In this document: positions 9,384 through 19,173 of the stretch, piece by piece
Layout of the letters: each line of letters begins with the position of its first letter
Numbering within the stretch: position 1 is the stretch's first letter
Assembly: GCA_938001965.1 (NCBI GenBank)
Contig: CALLBC010000033.1
Coordinates: 1-57,691 of the forward strand
Length of the DNA: 57,691 bases
Direction of reading: 5' to 3'
DNA from: an uncultured Bdellovibrionales bacterium
Lineage (GTDB): Bacteria; Bdellovibrionota; Bdellovibrionia; Bdellovibrionales; UBA1609
The notes under the pieces: model-generated
Database searches by the model: none
Told to the model about the DNA's origin: nothing
The model's input: only the letters and a program-made list of their open reading frames with translations
Translations under genes and position numbers: made by a program

Positions 9384-9971
9384 ATGAATATCTTGGACAA
9401 TGAAAGTGATAAAAAGCCTGACGAAGTAGAGGTGCCAAACCCAGATCCTATAGAGGTGGACCCTGTTTCTGCACTGGAAGAACAAAATACTAAATTAAAA
9501 AATGAATATTTATATTTACGTGCTGAGTTTGATAACTTCAGAAAAAACTCAATTAAAGAAAGGTCTGATTTAATTAAATATGGCCCAGAAAGACTTGCCG
9601 CTGGTTTACTAGAAGTTTTAGATATTTTTGAAAAAGCCATGAGCGCAGAGGTTAACCCTGAAAACTTAGATAGTTTTATTGAAGGCATCAATATGACATC
9701 AAAAGAACTTAACTCAACGCTTGAAAGATTTGGCGTTAAGGCCGTTGCATCTATGGGAGAAGCTTTTGACCCTAACATACACGAAGCTCTAGGTAGCGAG
9801 GTCAGCGATTCTGTTCCTGCAGGGCATATTACTCAGGTCTTTAAAAAGCCTTATCGCTTTCACGATAAAATTTTAAGACATGGCCAAGTGATTATTGCCA
9901 AGGCTGCAGAGACAACGGCGAATAATGAAGCACAAGACAATGATGACGACGAAATTATAGGCTTTGAATAA
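9384..9971 (+). CDS. grpE: GrpE nucleotide exchange factor
   Basis: LRAEFDNFRKNSIKER..., GVKAVASMGEAFDPNIHEALG..., Q.GY/F.hH..LRHGQVIIAK-like C-terminus. Confidence 0.92.
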   Translation: MNILDNESDKKPDEVEVPNPDPIEVDPVSALEEQNTKLKNEYLYLRAEFDNFRKNSIKERSDLIKYGPERLAAGLLEVLDIFEKAMSAEVNPENLDSFIEGINMTSKELNSTLERFGVKAVASMGEAFDPNIHEALGSEVSDSVPAGHITQVFKKPYRFHDKILRHGQVIIAKAAETTANNEAQDNDDDEIIGFE

Positions 9972-9980
9972 AGGATCCTT

Positions 9981-11933
9981 ATGTTTAAAAAAATTATTTA
10001 TGTATTATTTTGTATCTTTACTAGTTTGACCCTAACCCATTGTGCAGGGTCTTCCCAAAAAAGAGCACCTATTTCTGCCAATCAAAATGATATACTGGCT
10101 TATAAAAAAGCTAAGCTCATGCTAGAAAAAGGACAGGCAGCACAAGGACTTACAATATTAAATACGCTGGCCACTAAGCTTCCTGTTAATGATGTAACAG
10201 ATGATGCTTATTTCTTAATGGCCAACTATTATTTCTCAAGAAAAAACTATGTAAAGGCCTACCGAAGTTATTTACCAATTATTAAATCTGAATTTTTTAG
10301 CCCAAAAGAAGCTAAGGCTTATTTACAATCGGCTTATTGCTTAAAGTATAATGGACAGCCTGACGAGGCCTTAAGCCTAATCAATACAGGACTGAGTCGT
10401 GCCGAAATGGATATGCCAACCAAAATTAAGTCTTATGAATTAAAAGCACAAATTGAAGAGTCCACTGGTGATCATTTGGCCTCAGCACAATCTTTATCAT
10501 TTTTAGCTCAAAATCACCCTAATCAAAATATTAAAAAGCAATCTCTTACAAAAGCTAAATCTAAAATTGAAAGTAAAATTGCTGCTCCTAATTTAAAATC
10601 TATCGCTGAGGGCCGTAATTATCCAAGTGAAATTATTGCCGTTGCGAATTATAAATACGGCGAACACCTTTACAATAATGGTGATAAAGACGGAGCCTAC
10701 AAGTACTTTAATAATGTAGTAACATCTGCACCAAGCTCTGAGTATGCAACTAAAGCCAAAACATTGTTCAGTAACTTGAAAGCGGCGTCTGTCACTGACC
10801 CCTACTCTATTGGCGTAATACTTCCCCTTACTGGAAGGCACCGACATATTGGCCAAAAAACTCTTAAGGGCATTCAACTTGCTCTTGGGATTTTTGGGGA
10901 CACGCCATCAAATTTTAAACTTTCTGTTTTTGATAGCCAGTCAAAGACTGATATTGCAGCCCAAGGCGTAGAAAAACTTGTCAAAGAAGATCATGTTATA
11001 GCCATTATTGGAGGCTTACTAAGTAAAACTTCGCAAGTGGTTGCTAACCTTGCTAATCAGTACCAAGTTCCCAATATTAGCCTTTCACAGAAGTCTAAAC
11101 TAACAGATATTGGTGATTTTATTTTTAGAAATGCTATTACCGGTGAATTACAAATTAGAACCTTAGTAAAGACGGCAATGGAAAAAAAGGGAATCAAGAG
11201 CTTTGCAATTTTATACCCAAACGACAATTATGGAACTGAATATGCAAATATGTTTTGGAGTGAAGTACGCGCCCGTGGCGGACAAGTAACATCTGCTCAA
11301 AGCTATGAACCAAAAGAAACTGACTTTAAGAATCATATTAAAAAACTTGTTGGTACTTTTTATATCGAAGATCGTAAACAGGAGTATCGACACCACCTTA
11401 ATGTTTGGTACTCTAAAAATAAAGGACGTCGAAAAAGTCCACCAGATGACCTTTTACCACCTATTGTTGATTTTCAAGCTCTATTCATCCCAGATAGTCC
11501 AAAAGCTTTGGGCCAAATTGCTCCAATGTTAAATTACTATAATGTTGAAGGGGTTACCTTGCTCGGCACTAACATTTGGAATCAACCAAGCCTAATCAAG
11601 AGAGGACAAAAATACGTTGAAGGTGCTCTTTTTGTTGAAGACCTCTCTGTTTTTAACAACGCTTATAAGAACACAAAATTTTATGAAGAATTCAAAAAAA
11701 CCTATGAAGAAGAACCTAACACTTTTTCAGCTCAAGCTTTTGACACCGCTAAACTTTTAGCAACTATTATTGAAAATGGAGAGCGCAGCCGAGTGGATGT
11801 TCGTCGCAGACTCGCTGGACTAAGGTCTTTTACAGGCGCAAAGGGTAAGGTTTTAATTAATAATCGCAGAGAGATGGTCAGCCCATTAATTGGCCTAACA
11901 GTTAAGGATCGAGAGATTATTAGTATTGAATAA
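9981..11933 (+). CDS. LpoA/LppC-like lipoprotein: N-terminal TPR-like region plus periplasmic binding-protein domain
   Basis: Lipobox (SLTLTHCAGS), repeat-like helical N-terminus, then IGVILPLTGRHRHIGQKTLKGIQLAL and FILYPNDNYGTEYANMFW typical of type I periplasmic binding folds. Confidence 0.8.
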   Translation: MFKKIIYVLFCIFTSLTLTHCAGSSQKRAPISANQNDILAYKKAKLMLEKGQAAQGLTILNTLATKLPVNDVTDDAYFLMANYYFSRKNYVKAYRSYLPIIKSEFFSPKEAKAYLQSAYCLKYNGQPDEALSLINTGLSRAEMDMPTKIKSYELKAQIEESTGDHLASAQSLSFLAQNHPNQNIKKQSLTKAKSKIESKIAAPNLKSIAEGRNYPSEIIAVANYKYGEHLYNNGDKDGAYKYFNNVVTSAPSSEYATKAKTLFSNLKAASVTDPYSIGVILPLTGRHRHIGQKTLKGIQLALGIFGDTPSNFKLSVFDSQSKTDIAAQGVEKLVKEDHVIAIIGGLLSKTSQVVANLANQYQVPNISLSQKSKLTDIGDFIFRNAITGELQIRTLVKTAMEKKGIKSFAILYPNDNYGTEYANMFWSEVRARGGQVTSAQSYEPKETDFKNHIKKLVGTFYIEDRKQEYRHHLNVWYSKNKGRRKSPPDDLLPPIVDFQALFIPDSPKALGQIAPMLNYYNVEGVTLLGTNIWNQPSLIKRGQKYVEGALFVEDLSVFNNAYKNTKFYEEFKKTYEEEPNTFSAQAFDTAKLLATIIENGERSRVDVRRRLAGLRSFTGAKGKVLINNRREMVSPLIGLTVKDREIISIE

Positions 11934-12133
11934 CAATAGCTTAACGACCCATTAGCATCATTTAATTGACCTATTTTAATTTTTAATTAGCCGGCGTTAC
12001 CTTTTATATAGTCTGACATATATCCCACTTGCTGGGGCTAGACTTTGGTAGTTTATTTTCTTAGTAAATTACTGCGAAATTCATGTCTAAATATATCAAT
12101 AATTTATTCTAACAACTTCAAGGAGGAGGTTAT

Positions 12134-12517
12134 ATGAGTAATACAATAGATCCCGTTACACTGGCTCAATGTAAGGAAAAACTATTAAGATCACGTGAAG
12201 AGGCTGTTGAACAGCTTGTAACCCTAAAGTCACAAATCAAAGAAACACAATATAAGGGTGACGAAATTGATCAAACTAATAATCAGCTGGATGAAATGAG
12301 AATTCTTACACAACAAAACCGCCTTAAAAAACTATTAATTGATATTGATGTTGCACTAAATAAAATCATTACTGGTTCATATGGTGTATGTGAACAAACA
12401 GAAGAAATTATAAGCTCAGCAAGACTTTTAGCCTTACCCTGGACTAGACTTAGTATTGAAGGTGCTGAAGTAAGTGACAGATTACGTAAAAGGTTTAAAC
12501 AACAGGGCCACACCTAA
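12134..12517 (+). CDS. DksA/TraR-like protein with degenerate zinc-finger
   Basis: Coiled-coil N-terminus with DEIDQT and C-terminal GSYGVCEQTEEIISSARLLALPWTRLSIEGAE aligning to the DksA zinc-finger region; strong SD AAGGAGGAGG upstream. Confidence 0.82.
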   Translation: MSNTIDPVTLAQCKEKLLRSREEAVEQLVTLKSQIKETQYKGDEIDQTNNQLDEMRILTQQNRLKKLLIDIDVALNKIITGSYGVCEQTEEIISSARLLALPWTRLSIEGAEVSDRLRKRFKQQGHT

Positions 12518-12619
12518 AGTTTATATCTTCATCTAAATCCGTAAAACCCTTAAAGGAAATAAGTAAAACTCCGAATAACTAATTAAGAAATACAGTTAAA
12601 GTCTGCGGAGGGCTACTTA

Positions 12620-15025
12620 ATGAGCGATAATCAAGATAAAAAATTTCCAGAAACAATTCCTATGTTACCAGTCAGGGATATTGTTGTTTTCCCATACATG
12701 ATCTTACCACTATATGTTGGGAGAGAAAGTTCAATTAAAGCAGTTGAAGAAGCTTTATCAAAAGATCGCATGATCTTTTTAGCTTCACAAAAAGAGGTTA
12801 CAGAAGAAAATCCAAATTTTGATTCAATTCATAAAACTGGAACTGTCGCAATGATTATGCGCATGAGAAAACTTTCAGATGGTAGAATTAAAATTTTAAT
12901 TCAAGGGATGTCAAAAGCTAAAATAAACAAGCTTAATCAGACAGAGCCATATTTTGAAGCTAAAATTGAAAAAATTGAAACTAATGAGAACAAGTATAGT
13001 TCAGAAGAGTTAGATCCAATTATCCGCACTGTAAAAGAAAAATTAGAAAAAATTATCGCTCTTGGTAAACTTATCTCTCCAGATATTTTATTGGTTCTTG
13101 AAGATGTTAAAGAGCCGGGAAGACTTGCTGATTTAATAACAGGAAATTTAAATTTAAAAATTGAAGACTCTCAAAAAGTTTTAGAATCCAATGATTCTAA
13201 AGAACGCTTATTACTAGTAGACGAAATTTTAACTGCGGAACTTGAAGTTCTAGAAATGCAGACTAAAATTAAAAATACTGCAAAAGACGAAATGTCAAAA
13301 ACTCAACGTGAGTACTTTTTGCGCGAGCAAATGAGAGCTATTAAAAATGAACTTGGTGAAAATGACTCGAAATCTGAGGAAAATGATGAGTTAAGAAAGA
13401 AAATTGTAAACGCTGGCATGCCTACTGATGTCGAGGCTGAGGCCATTAAGCAACTTAATCGTTTAGAGCGTATGCACCCAGATGCTAGTGAGGCATCAAT
13501 GGTTAGAACATATTTAGATTGGATGATTGCACTTCCCTGGAATGTAAGCACTGAAGATGTTTTAGACCTTAAAAAATCAAAAGAAATTTTAGACGAAGAT
13601 CATTATGATTTAGAAAAAGCGAAGGATCGAATTTTAGAGTTCTTAGCTGTTCGTAAATTAAATAATAACAACTTATCTGGTCCTATTCTTTGTTTTGCTG
13701 GCCCTCCAGGTGTTGGTAAAACCTCTTTAGGAAAAAGTATTGCCCGGTCCATGGGACGAAAGTACTTCCGTGTTTCACTTGGTGGTGTAAAAGATGAAGC
13801 TGAAATTCGTGGTCACAGAAGAACATATGTTGGTGCTATGCCAGGGAAAATTGTTCAAGCATTAAAGCAAGTTGGCTCAAATAATGCTGTAATAGTTCTA
13901 GATGAAATTGACAAACTTGGTTCAGACTTTAGGGGTGACCCGAGCGCAGCTATGCTTGAGGTTTTAGATCCAGAGCAAAACTCTACATTTAGAGATAACT
14001 ATTTAAATGTTGATTTTGATTTAAGTAATGTTTTATTTTTAGCTACGGCCAATGTTTTAGACAATATCCCGGCGGCTTTACGTGACAGAATGGAAATTAT
14101 TCATATTTCTGGTTACACAGAAAATGACAAATCTATTATTGCCAAAAAGCATTTAATAAAAGATCAAATTAAAGTTAATGGACTTAAAGAAGAGCAAATC
14201 TCATTTACTGATGATGGCTTGAAGTATTTAATTTCACATTACACAAGAGAAGCCGGCTTAAGGAATTTAAAACGTGTTATCGGTTCTGTTTGCAGAAAGG
14301 TTGCTAAAAACATTGTTATGGGCCTAGGGACTAAATATAATGTTACAAAAGAAACTGTTACTGAGCTATTAGGTGCTCCTCACTTTTTAAAAGAAGAAGC
14401 CCTAAAAGAAAATCAAGTTGGTATAACTACTGGACTTGCATGGACTCAGGCTGGTGGCCAAATTCTTTATGTTGAAGCTATTAAAATGAAGGGTAAAGGT
14501 GGGTTGATTCTCACTGGGCAACTTGGCGATGTAATGAAAGAATCTGCTAGAGCAGCTATGTCATATGCAAAATCAAATGCTGAAGGCCTTGGAATTGATC
14601 ACGAATGGTTTAATGAAAATGAAATACATATTCATTTACCTGCCGGAGCAATACCAAAAGATGGACCATCTGCCGGTGTGACTATGTCAACATCTCTAAT
14701 TAGTCTCATGACTGACACTCCAATTAGAAAGGATGTTTGTATGACTGGTGAGGTTACTTTAACAGGTCGTGTTCTTCCAGTTGGCGGAATTAAAGAAAAA
14801 GTTCTTGCGGCACTCAGCCATGGAATTAAAACAGTTATAGTTCCTATATCTAATAAAAAAGATGTGGATGAAATTCCTGAACACTTCAAAGAAGGAATGA
14901 ACTTTGTTTTTGTTGAAAATATTGATGAGGTGATTGCTGTTGCTTTTGATAAATCTGCTAAAGGTAAAAAAGATTCGACAAATAAAAAGGGTAGAAAAAA
15001 GAAAAATATTTCTGCTGCAGCATAA
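12620..15025 (+). CDS. lon: ATP-dependent protease Lon
   Basis: PMLPVRDIVVFPYMILPLYVGR; Walker A GPPGVGKTSLGKS; catalytic GPSAGVTM and GGIKEKVLAA. Confidence 0.97.
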   Translation: MSDNQDKKFPETIPMLPVRDIVVFPYMILPLYVGRESSIKAVEEALSKDRMIFLASQKEVTEENPNFDSIHKTGTVAMIMRMRKLSDGRIKILIQGMSKAKINKLNQTEPYFEAKIEKIETNENKYSSEELDPIIRTVKEKLEKIIALGKLISPDILLVLEDVKEPGRLADLITGNLNLKIEDSQKVLESNDSKERLLLVDEILTAELEVLEMQTKIKNTAKDEMSKTQREYFLREQMRAIKNELGENDSKSEENDELRKKIVNAGMPTDVEAEAIKQLNRLERMHPDASEASMVRTYLDWMIALPWNVSTEDVLDLKKSKEILDEDHYDLEKAKDRILEFLAVRKLNNNNLSGPILCFAGPPGVGKTSLGKSIARSMGRKYFRVSLGGVKDEAEIRGHRRTYVGAMPGKIVQALKQVGSNNAVIVLDEIDKLGSDFRGDPSAAMLEVLDPEQNSTFRDNYLNVDFDLSNVLFLATANVLDNIPAALRDRMEIIHISGYTENDKSIIAKKHLIKDQIKVNGLKEEQISFTDDGLKYLISHYTREAGLRNLKRVIGSVCRKVAKNIVMGLGTKYNVTKETVTELLGAPHFLKEEALKENQVGITTGLAWTQAGGQILYVEAIKMKGKGGLILTGQLGDVMKESARAAMSYAKSNAEGLGIDHEWFNENEIHIHLPAGAIPKDGPSAGVTMSTSLISLMTDTPIRKDVCMTGEVTLTGRVLPVGGIKEKVLAALSHGIKTVIVPISNKKDVDEIPEHFKEGMNFVFVENIDEVIAVAFDKSAKGKKDSTNKKGRKKKNISAAA

Positions 15026-15051
15026 TTATAAAATTTAATTTATTATTAAAG

Positions 15052-15079
15052 CCCGAAGTATTTTACTTCGGGTTTTTTT
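15052..15079 (+). terminator. Rho-independent terminator after lon
   Basis: CCCGAAGTA-TTT-TACTTCGGG followed by seven T. Confidence 0.93.
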
Positions 15080-15106
15080 ATACTTTTCACATTAAGTATT
15101 ATCTTT

Positions 15107-15135
15107 CGTCATCCTGAACGCAGTGAAGGGTGACG
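15107..15135. repeat. Palindromic intergenic repeat-like element
   Basis: CGTCATCCTGAACGCAGTGAAGGGTGACG; termini CGTCATCC/GGGTGACG form an inverted repeat with one mismatch; resembles the GTCATCCTGAGCGNAGCGAAGGAT-type dispersed motif. Confidence 0.55.
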
Positions 15136-15157
15136 TAAGTAGTTTGATTATTTTGTT

Positions 15158-15448
15158 CTAAGGCTTACAGGTATAAGCTTTACCAGTTACTGAGGTTCCT
15201 GTTTCTGAAAACTGTTCTACCTTTATGTAAGTAGCACCTTTTGCTGCAGCAGCCTCTTTTAAGTCTGCCAAAGCATCTTCTTTAGTCCCCATTGATGTCA
15301 TTGTCGTGCCTCTTAATAAGCCCAACTCTTCACAGTCCCCCATAGGTAATTGCCTGCCCACTTCGATATCGCTACCAGACTGAATTATTGGTTGAGAACT
15401 ACATGATATTAAAACTAAAGATAATATTATATTTTTATAAATCTTCAT
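15158..15448 (-). CDS. Small lipoprotein, DUF4156/RcsF-like
   Basis: Lipobox LVLISC; CEELG...G....DAL.DLKEAAAAKGATYIKVE...V.GKAYTC pattern. Confidence 0.7.
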   Translation of the reverse strand: MKIYKNIILSLVLISCSSQPIIQSGSDIEVGRQLPMGDCEELGLLRGTTMTSMGTKEDALADLKEAAAAKGATYIKVEQFSETGTSVTGKAYTCKP

Positions 15449-16028
15449 CTAACCAATCACTCGCAATTTCTAAGTTTGGAGTCGGAACATAATCAAGCTC
15501 AATTGGCTGTGGGTGAAGTTCTTCAATAGACTTGCTTTCTGTAAATCCACTTGAAATATTTTTTTCTAATTGGTCACAGCGATTTTCTAAGGCTTTTGTA
15601 AGCATTCTTAGATCTGTCATTTCATCTTTTAATAAAATGATCTGCTCTTCTTTTTCTTTTAATATTAGTGTGTATGCATTTTTAAGTTCTTTAAGTAAGA
15701 ACTCAACATTTGCAGAGATTTTAGTATTAGCATTGTCCTTTTTAGTATTTACCCTTTCCTCAAAGTTCAAGTTTGGAACTTCAAGCTCAAGACCTTGGTA
15801 ATTGTGTGGGGGGGCTACCGCAGTCTCATTGGGGGAAGGTTGGCGAGGAGTCAATTCGCCAAACGTATTTACTTTGTGGTCCTTTAATGGAGAGTTTCTC
15901 AAATAATACTTACCATCTTCATAAATATTCTCTGCTTTCCTAGATTTTATTCTTCGGCGCAGTGTTGATACACTAACTTTGTACTTACTTGAATATTCAG
16001 CTAAGGATAACCATTCATTATTTTGCAC
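15435..16028 (-). CDS. HTH (MerR/excisionase-like) plus coiled-coil hypothetical protein
   Basis: WLSLAEYSSKYKVSVSTLRRRIKSRKAENIYEDGKYYLR HTH-like N-terminus; long heptad region (LLKELKNAYTLILKEKEEQIILLKDEMTDLRMLTKALENRCDQLEK). Confidence 0.7.
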   Translation of the reverse strand: MQNNEWLSLAEYSSKYKVSVSTLRRRIKSRKAENIYEDGKYYLRNSPLKDHKVNTFGELTPRQPSPNETAVAPPHNYQGLELEVPNLNFEERVNTKKDNANTKISANVEFLLKELKNAYTLILKEKEEQIILLKDEMTDLRMLTKALENRCDQLEKNISSGFTESKSIEELHPQPIELDYVPTPNLEIASDWLDEDL

Positions 16029-16471
16029 TTAAACTCCCTTTAAATGACTAAGCATACGTTAGCATAGCCAAAAACTTTGTAAAGTGAATAGGCCAAACTC
16101 TAGACTCAAGGCCTAATCAATCCGGTTAATCACCAGTATAATATGGCTTTTCGTCTAGTTTGCAATTTGAAACTCTACTCTGCCCTAGTTAATTTGACTA
16201 CGCGCATATACACAGTTTAGGTAGTCATCTTTTCACTGCTTTTCTAAGCTTTAGATAGTCATTATAACTGCCACCTTTAGTGCCCATGAACTTCATTGTT
16301 GTCCAGCCTTACCTGCCTAGCCAATGTAAATCCACTAAATTTGACTAGTCAAAAACAGGTGATATCTTTTTAATTTCAAATATTTAGCGCTGACCACTCA
16401 CCTTCGTCTAATTGCGAACAACAATACTAAGTTTTCTTGTCCTGACTATTAACTTCTCTATATAATAAGTC

Positions 16472-17689
16472 ATGAATTTAAGTGAGTATAAATCACCAGC
16501 CTTGTGCCTTAGTGGCGGCGGAATAAAAGCTGCAGCATTCCATATTGGAGTATGCCTAGCCCTAAAAGAACTCGGTTTTTCTTTTGCTGGCGGGTCTGAG
16601 TCCTATGTAAATAACAACTTTGATACTGAGGATAGCTCTCTCACATTCAAGACCTATGTCGGGTCTAGCGCTGGTTCTGTTGTATGCAGTTTTCTTGCTG
16701 CGGGATTTAGTATTGAATCTATTATTGAGGCCTTCACCCAGGGCAATGGCATAGACGGCTTTAAAAGAAATGATGACCATAGCGAAACATCTAATTTAAA
16801 GCCTCTATCATATAAAGACCTTTTTGCAGTAAACTTAAACGCCTCACCTGTTAAAATTATATCTAACATATTTAGAAAAACCATTAATATGAAGGGTGGC
16901 TTTGAGGTGATGCTTAAGAAAAACCTTAAATACAATGGCTTTTTTTCCACATCAAACCTTGAAAAGTACCTAAGAGAAAATGTTTTCCCAAACTCAAATG
17001 AGTTTAAAGACTTAGGAGTTTCTCTATTTATTATAGCCACACAACTTAATCATTCACGCAAAGCTATTTTTGGCCCCTTTGATGAAACAATTAAAAATAA
17101 AGCTGCTAAGTATGCTAACTATGCCACTATTAGCCAGGCCGTTGCTGCCTCAACTAGCCTACCCCCTGTTTTTTCCCCTTACGGCATTACCAACCAAAAG
17201 GGCAAAGAAATACAGTTCTTCGATGGCGAAATACGTGACACTCTTTCTACCCACGTTGCTTCTGACAATGGCTCAGATCTTGTAATTGCCTCATACTCAA
17301 TACAGCCATATCACTACAACGAAGAGGTTGGATCTTTGCATGAGTATGGAATACCAGTAATTTTAAATCAGGCGCTTTACCAAGTTGTTCAACAAAAGAT
17401 TGATTCCCACAGAAAGCATCGTAAAAATATTAAAGAAATTATTAGCTCCATTGAAGGTTATTTAAAGCAAATTAACTTGGAAAAGAAGCATCGAAATAAA
17501 CTAATCGATATCATTGTTAAAAAAACTAAATTCAAAGAAAATGTGGAGTATGTATATATACACCCTAGTCCACACGATAATGAGATGTTTTTTTCGGATC
17601 ACTTTAGCTTAAACCCTGAAATTTTAAACTCAATTGTTCGCACAGGTTTTAAATCTGCAATGAATAAACTAAGACACTATAAGGTTTAG
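16472..17689 (+). CDS. Patatin-like phospholipase
   Basis: LCLSGGGIKAAAFHIGV oxyanion loop, GSSAGS nucleophile elbow, FFDGEIRDT candidate catalytic Asp. Confidence 0.88.
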   Translation: MNLSEYKSPALCLSGGGIKAAAFHIGVCLALKELGFSFAGGSESYVNNNFDTEDSSLTFKTYVGSSAGSVVCSFLAAGFSIESIIEAFTQGNGIDGFKRNDDHSETSNLKPLSYKDLFAVNLNASPVKIISNIFRKTINMKGGFEVMLKKNLKYNGFFSTSNLEKYLRENVFPNSNEFKDLGVSLFIIATQLNHSRKAIFGPFDETIKNKAAKYANYATISQAVAASTSLPPVFSPYGITNQKGKEIQFFDGEIRDTLSTHVASDNGSDLVIASYSIQPYHYNEEVGSLHEYGIPVILNQALYQVVQQKIDSHRKHRKNIKEIISSIEGYLKQINLEKKHRNKLIDIIVKKTKFKENVEYVYIHPSPHDNEMFFSDHFSLNPEILNSIVRTGFKSAMNKLRHYKV

Positions 17690-19173
17690 AATAAAACCAT
17701 TACTGATTTTAAAACATACATATAAAGATTATTTGCAAACACACCAAAGATTACTAAAAAAGCCGAAAACGATAGCACAGCCATAATTGAAAATCTTTTT
17801 TCTCTATAGTTAATAACTTGAACTAGCTCTGACACATCCTTAGAAAAATACATGTTCACAATTGGCCTTAGATAGTAAAATACACTGATCACTGAACCAA
17901 TCACAGCCCAAACACTTAACCAAATATAGCCTTGCTTTAAGGCCGCTGATATTACAAAAAACTTAGAGAAAAAACCCATCAAAGGAGGTATTCCAGCTAA
18001 ACTTAATAGCGTAATCGTAAGTGCTGCAGACAACCAGGGCCTTGAGTAACCCATGCCCTTTAAGTCTGATACATTTAATAATGTACTATGTCTTTTTTCT
18101 AAAATATTAATCACACCAAAGGCTGCCAAAGACATGAATGCATAGGCTACTAAGTAAAATATCATCGATGCGCCGCCAGCTAGGGCATCCCCACCAACTC
18201 CTGCTGCTAGTAATCCCAACAAAGCATAGCCAGTATGAGCCACGCCAGAGTAAGCAAAAACACGCTTTAAGTTATCCTGCATGATAGCTGCAAAGTTACC
18301 CACTAATATAGTTAAGGCTGCTAACCACTCAAGTGAGTTTATGATCATTATAGTTCTGTCGCCAGTAAGGAAATTGGTTCCAAACCATCTAAGTAAAGCA
18401 TAAAAACTCACAATCTTTACACCTGTTGCCATAAAAGTTGTTAAAGGTGTTGGAGACCCTTGATAAACATCAGGAGCCCATGAAAAAAATGGAAAGGCTG
18501 CAACTTTGAAAAAGAAACCTAATGTTAGCATTAAGGCACCAATTAAAAATATTCTACTAGTACTAATTAGCTCTGCTGCGACGGCGCCTATTTGACCTAA
18601 ATATGTTGATCCCACTGAACCATAAATAAATGAGATCCCGTATAAAAAGATAGCTGAGGCTAAACTTCCTAAAATAAAATATTTTAAAGCTGACTCTTTA
18701 GATAAGTGCTCTTCATAGGTTAAAGTAATGGCCATATACAAACATAAAGACATAACTTCAATACCAATGAATAAGACAATCAAGTCATTGGACATAATTA
18801 CTACTAACATTCCAAGGGTGGAGTTCATAATTAAAAATAAAAGCTCAGAAAATAAACCCCGATCTGTGAATGAACTTTCTTTTGCATATATAATTGATAT
18901 TGCCGCTGAAATTAAAACAATTAAGGACGTAAAAACAGCCGCTGAATCTAACTTTAGTGCCTGCGAAAAGGCATAAGAGTTAGTTCTCTCCATGACTAGC
19001 AACAAACCAAAAGAAACCATTATTCCTGTTAAGGCATAAAGTACAGAGCCTGCTAAGTTGATTTCCTTGTTCCCTCTAAATACTTTCAAGAAAAGTGGAG
19101 GCAAACTCCCCACAAATAAAGCTATTAAAGGAGAAATTATAAATAAATCTCTTAATCCAAAATCAATTTCCAT
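17686..19173 (-). CDS. nuoN: NADH-quinone oxidoreductase subunit N
   Basis: Antiporter-like membrane protein with YSGVAHTGYALLG and LSLAGIPPLMGFFSKFF; last gene of nuo operon. Confidence 0.94.
   Translation of the reverse strand: MEIDFGLRDLFIISPLIALFVGSLPPLFLKVFRGNKEINLAGSVLYALTGIMVSFGLLLVMERTNSYAFSQALKLDSAAVFTSLIVLISAAISIIYAKESSFTDRGLFSELLFLIMNSTLGMLVVIMSNDLIVLFIGIEVMSLCLYMAITLTYEEHLSKESALKYFILGSLASAIFLYGISFIYGSVGSTYLGQIGAVAAELISTSRIFLIGALMLTLGFFFKVAAFPFFSWAPDVYQGSPTPLTTFMATGVKIVSFYALLRWFGTNFLTGDRTIMIINSLEWLAALTILVGNFAAIMQDNLKRVFAYSGVAHTGYALLGLLAAGVGGDALAGGASMIFYLVAYAFMSLAAFGVINILEKRHSTLLNVSDLKGMGYSRPWLSAALTITLLSLAGIPPLMGFFSKFFVISAALKQGYIWLSVWAVIGSVISVFYYLRPIVNMYFSKDVSELVQVINYREKRFSIMAVLSFSAFLVIFGVFANNLYMYVLKSVMVLF

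Noticed and set aside
9110-9778. 222 aa minus-strand ORF overlapping hemW and grpE
   Set aside because: Antisense to two well-supported genes; Ser/Leu/Phe-rich low-information composition typical of shadow ORFs.
16654-17040. 128 aa minus-strand ORF inside patatin gene
   Set aside because: Antisense shadow of a gene with clear catalytic motifs.
16472-17689. Patatin gene as part of a CBASS-like anti-phage system
   Set aside because: No nucleotidyltransferase, Cap2/Cap3 or other defence partner nearby; neighbours are nuoN and a lipoprotein/HTH pair.
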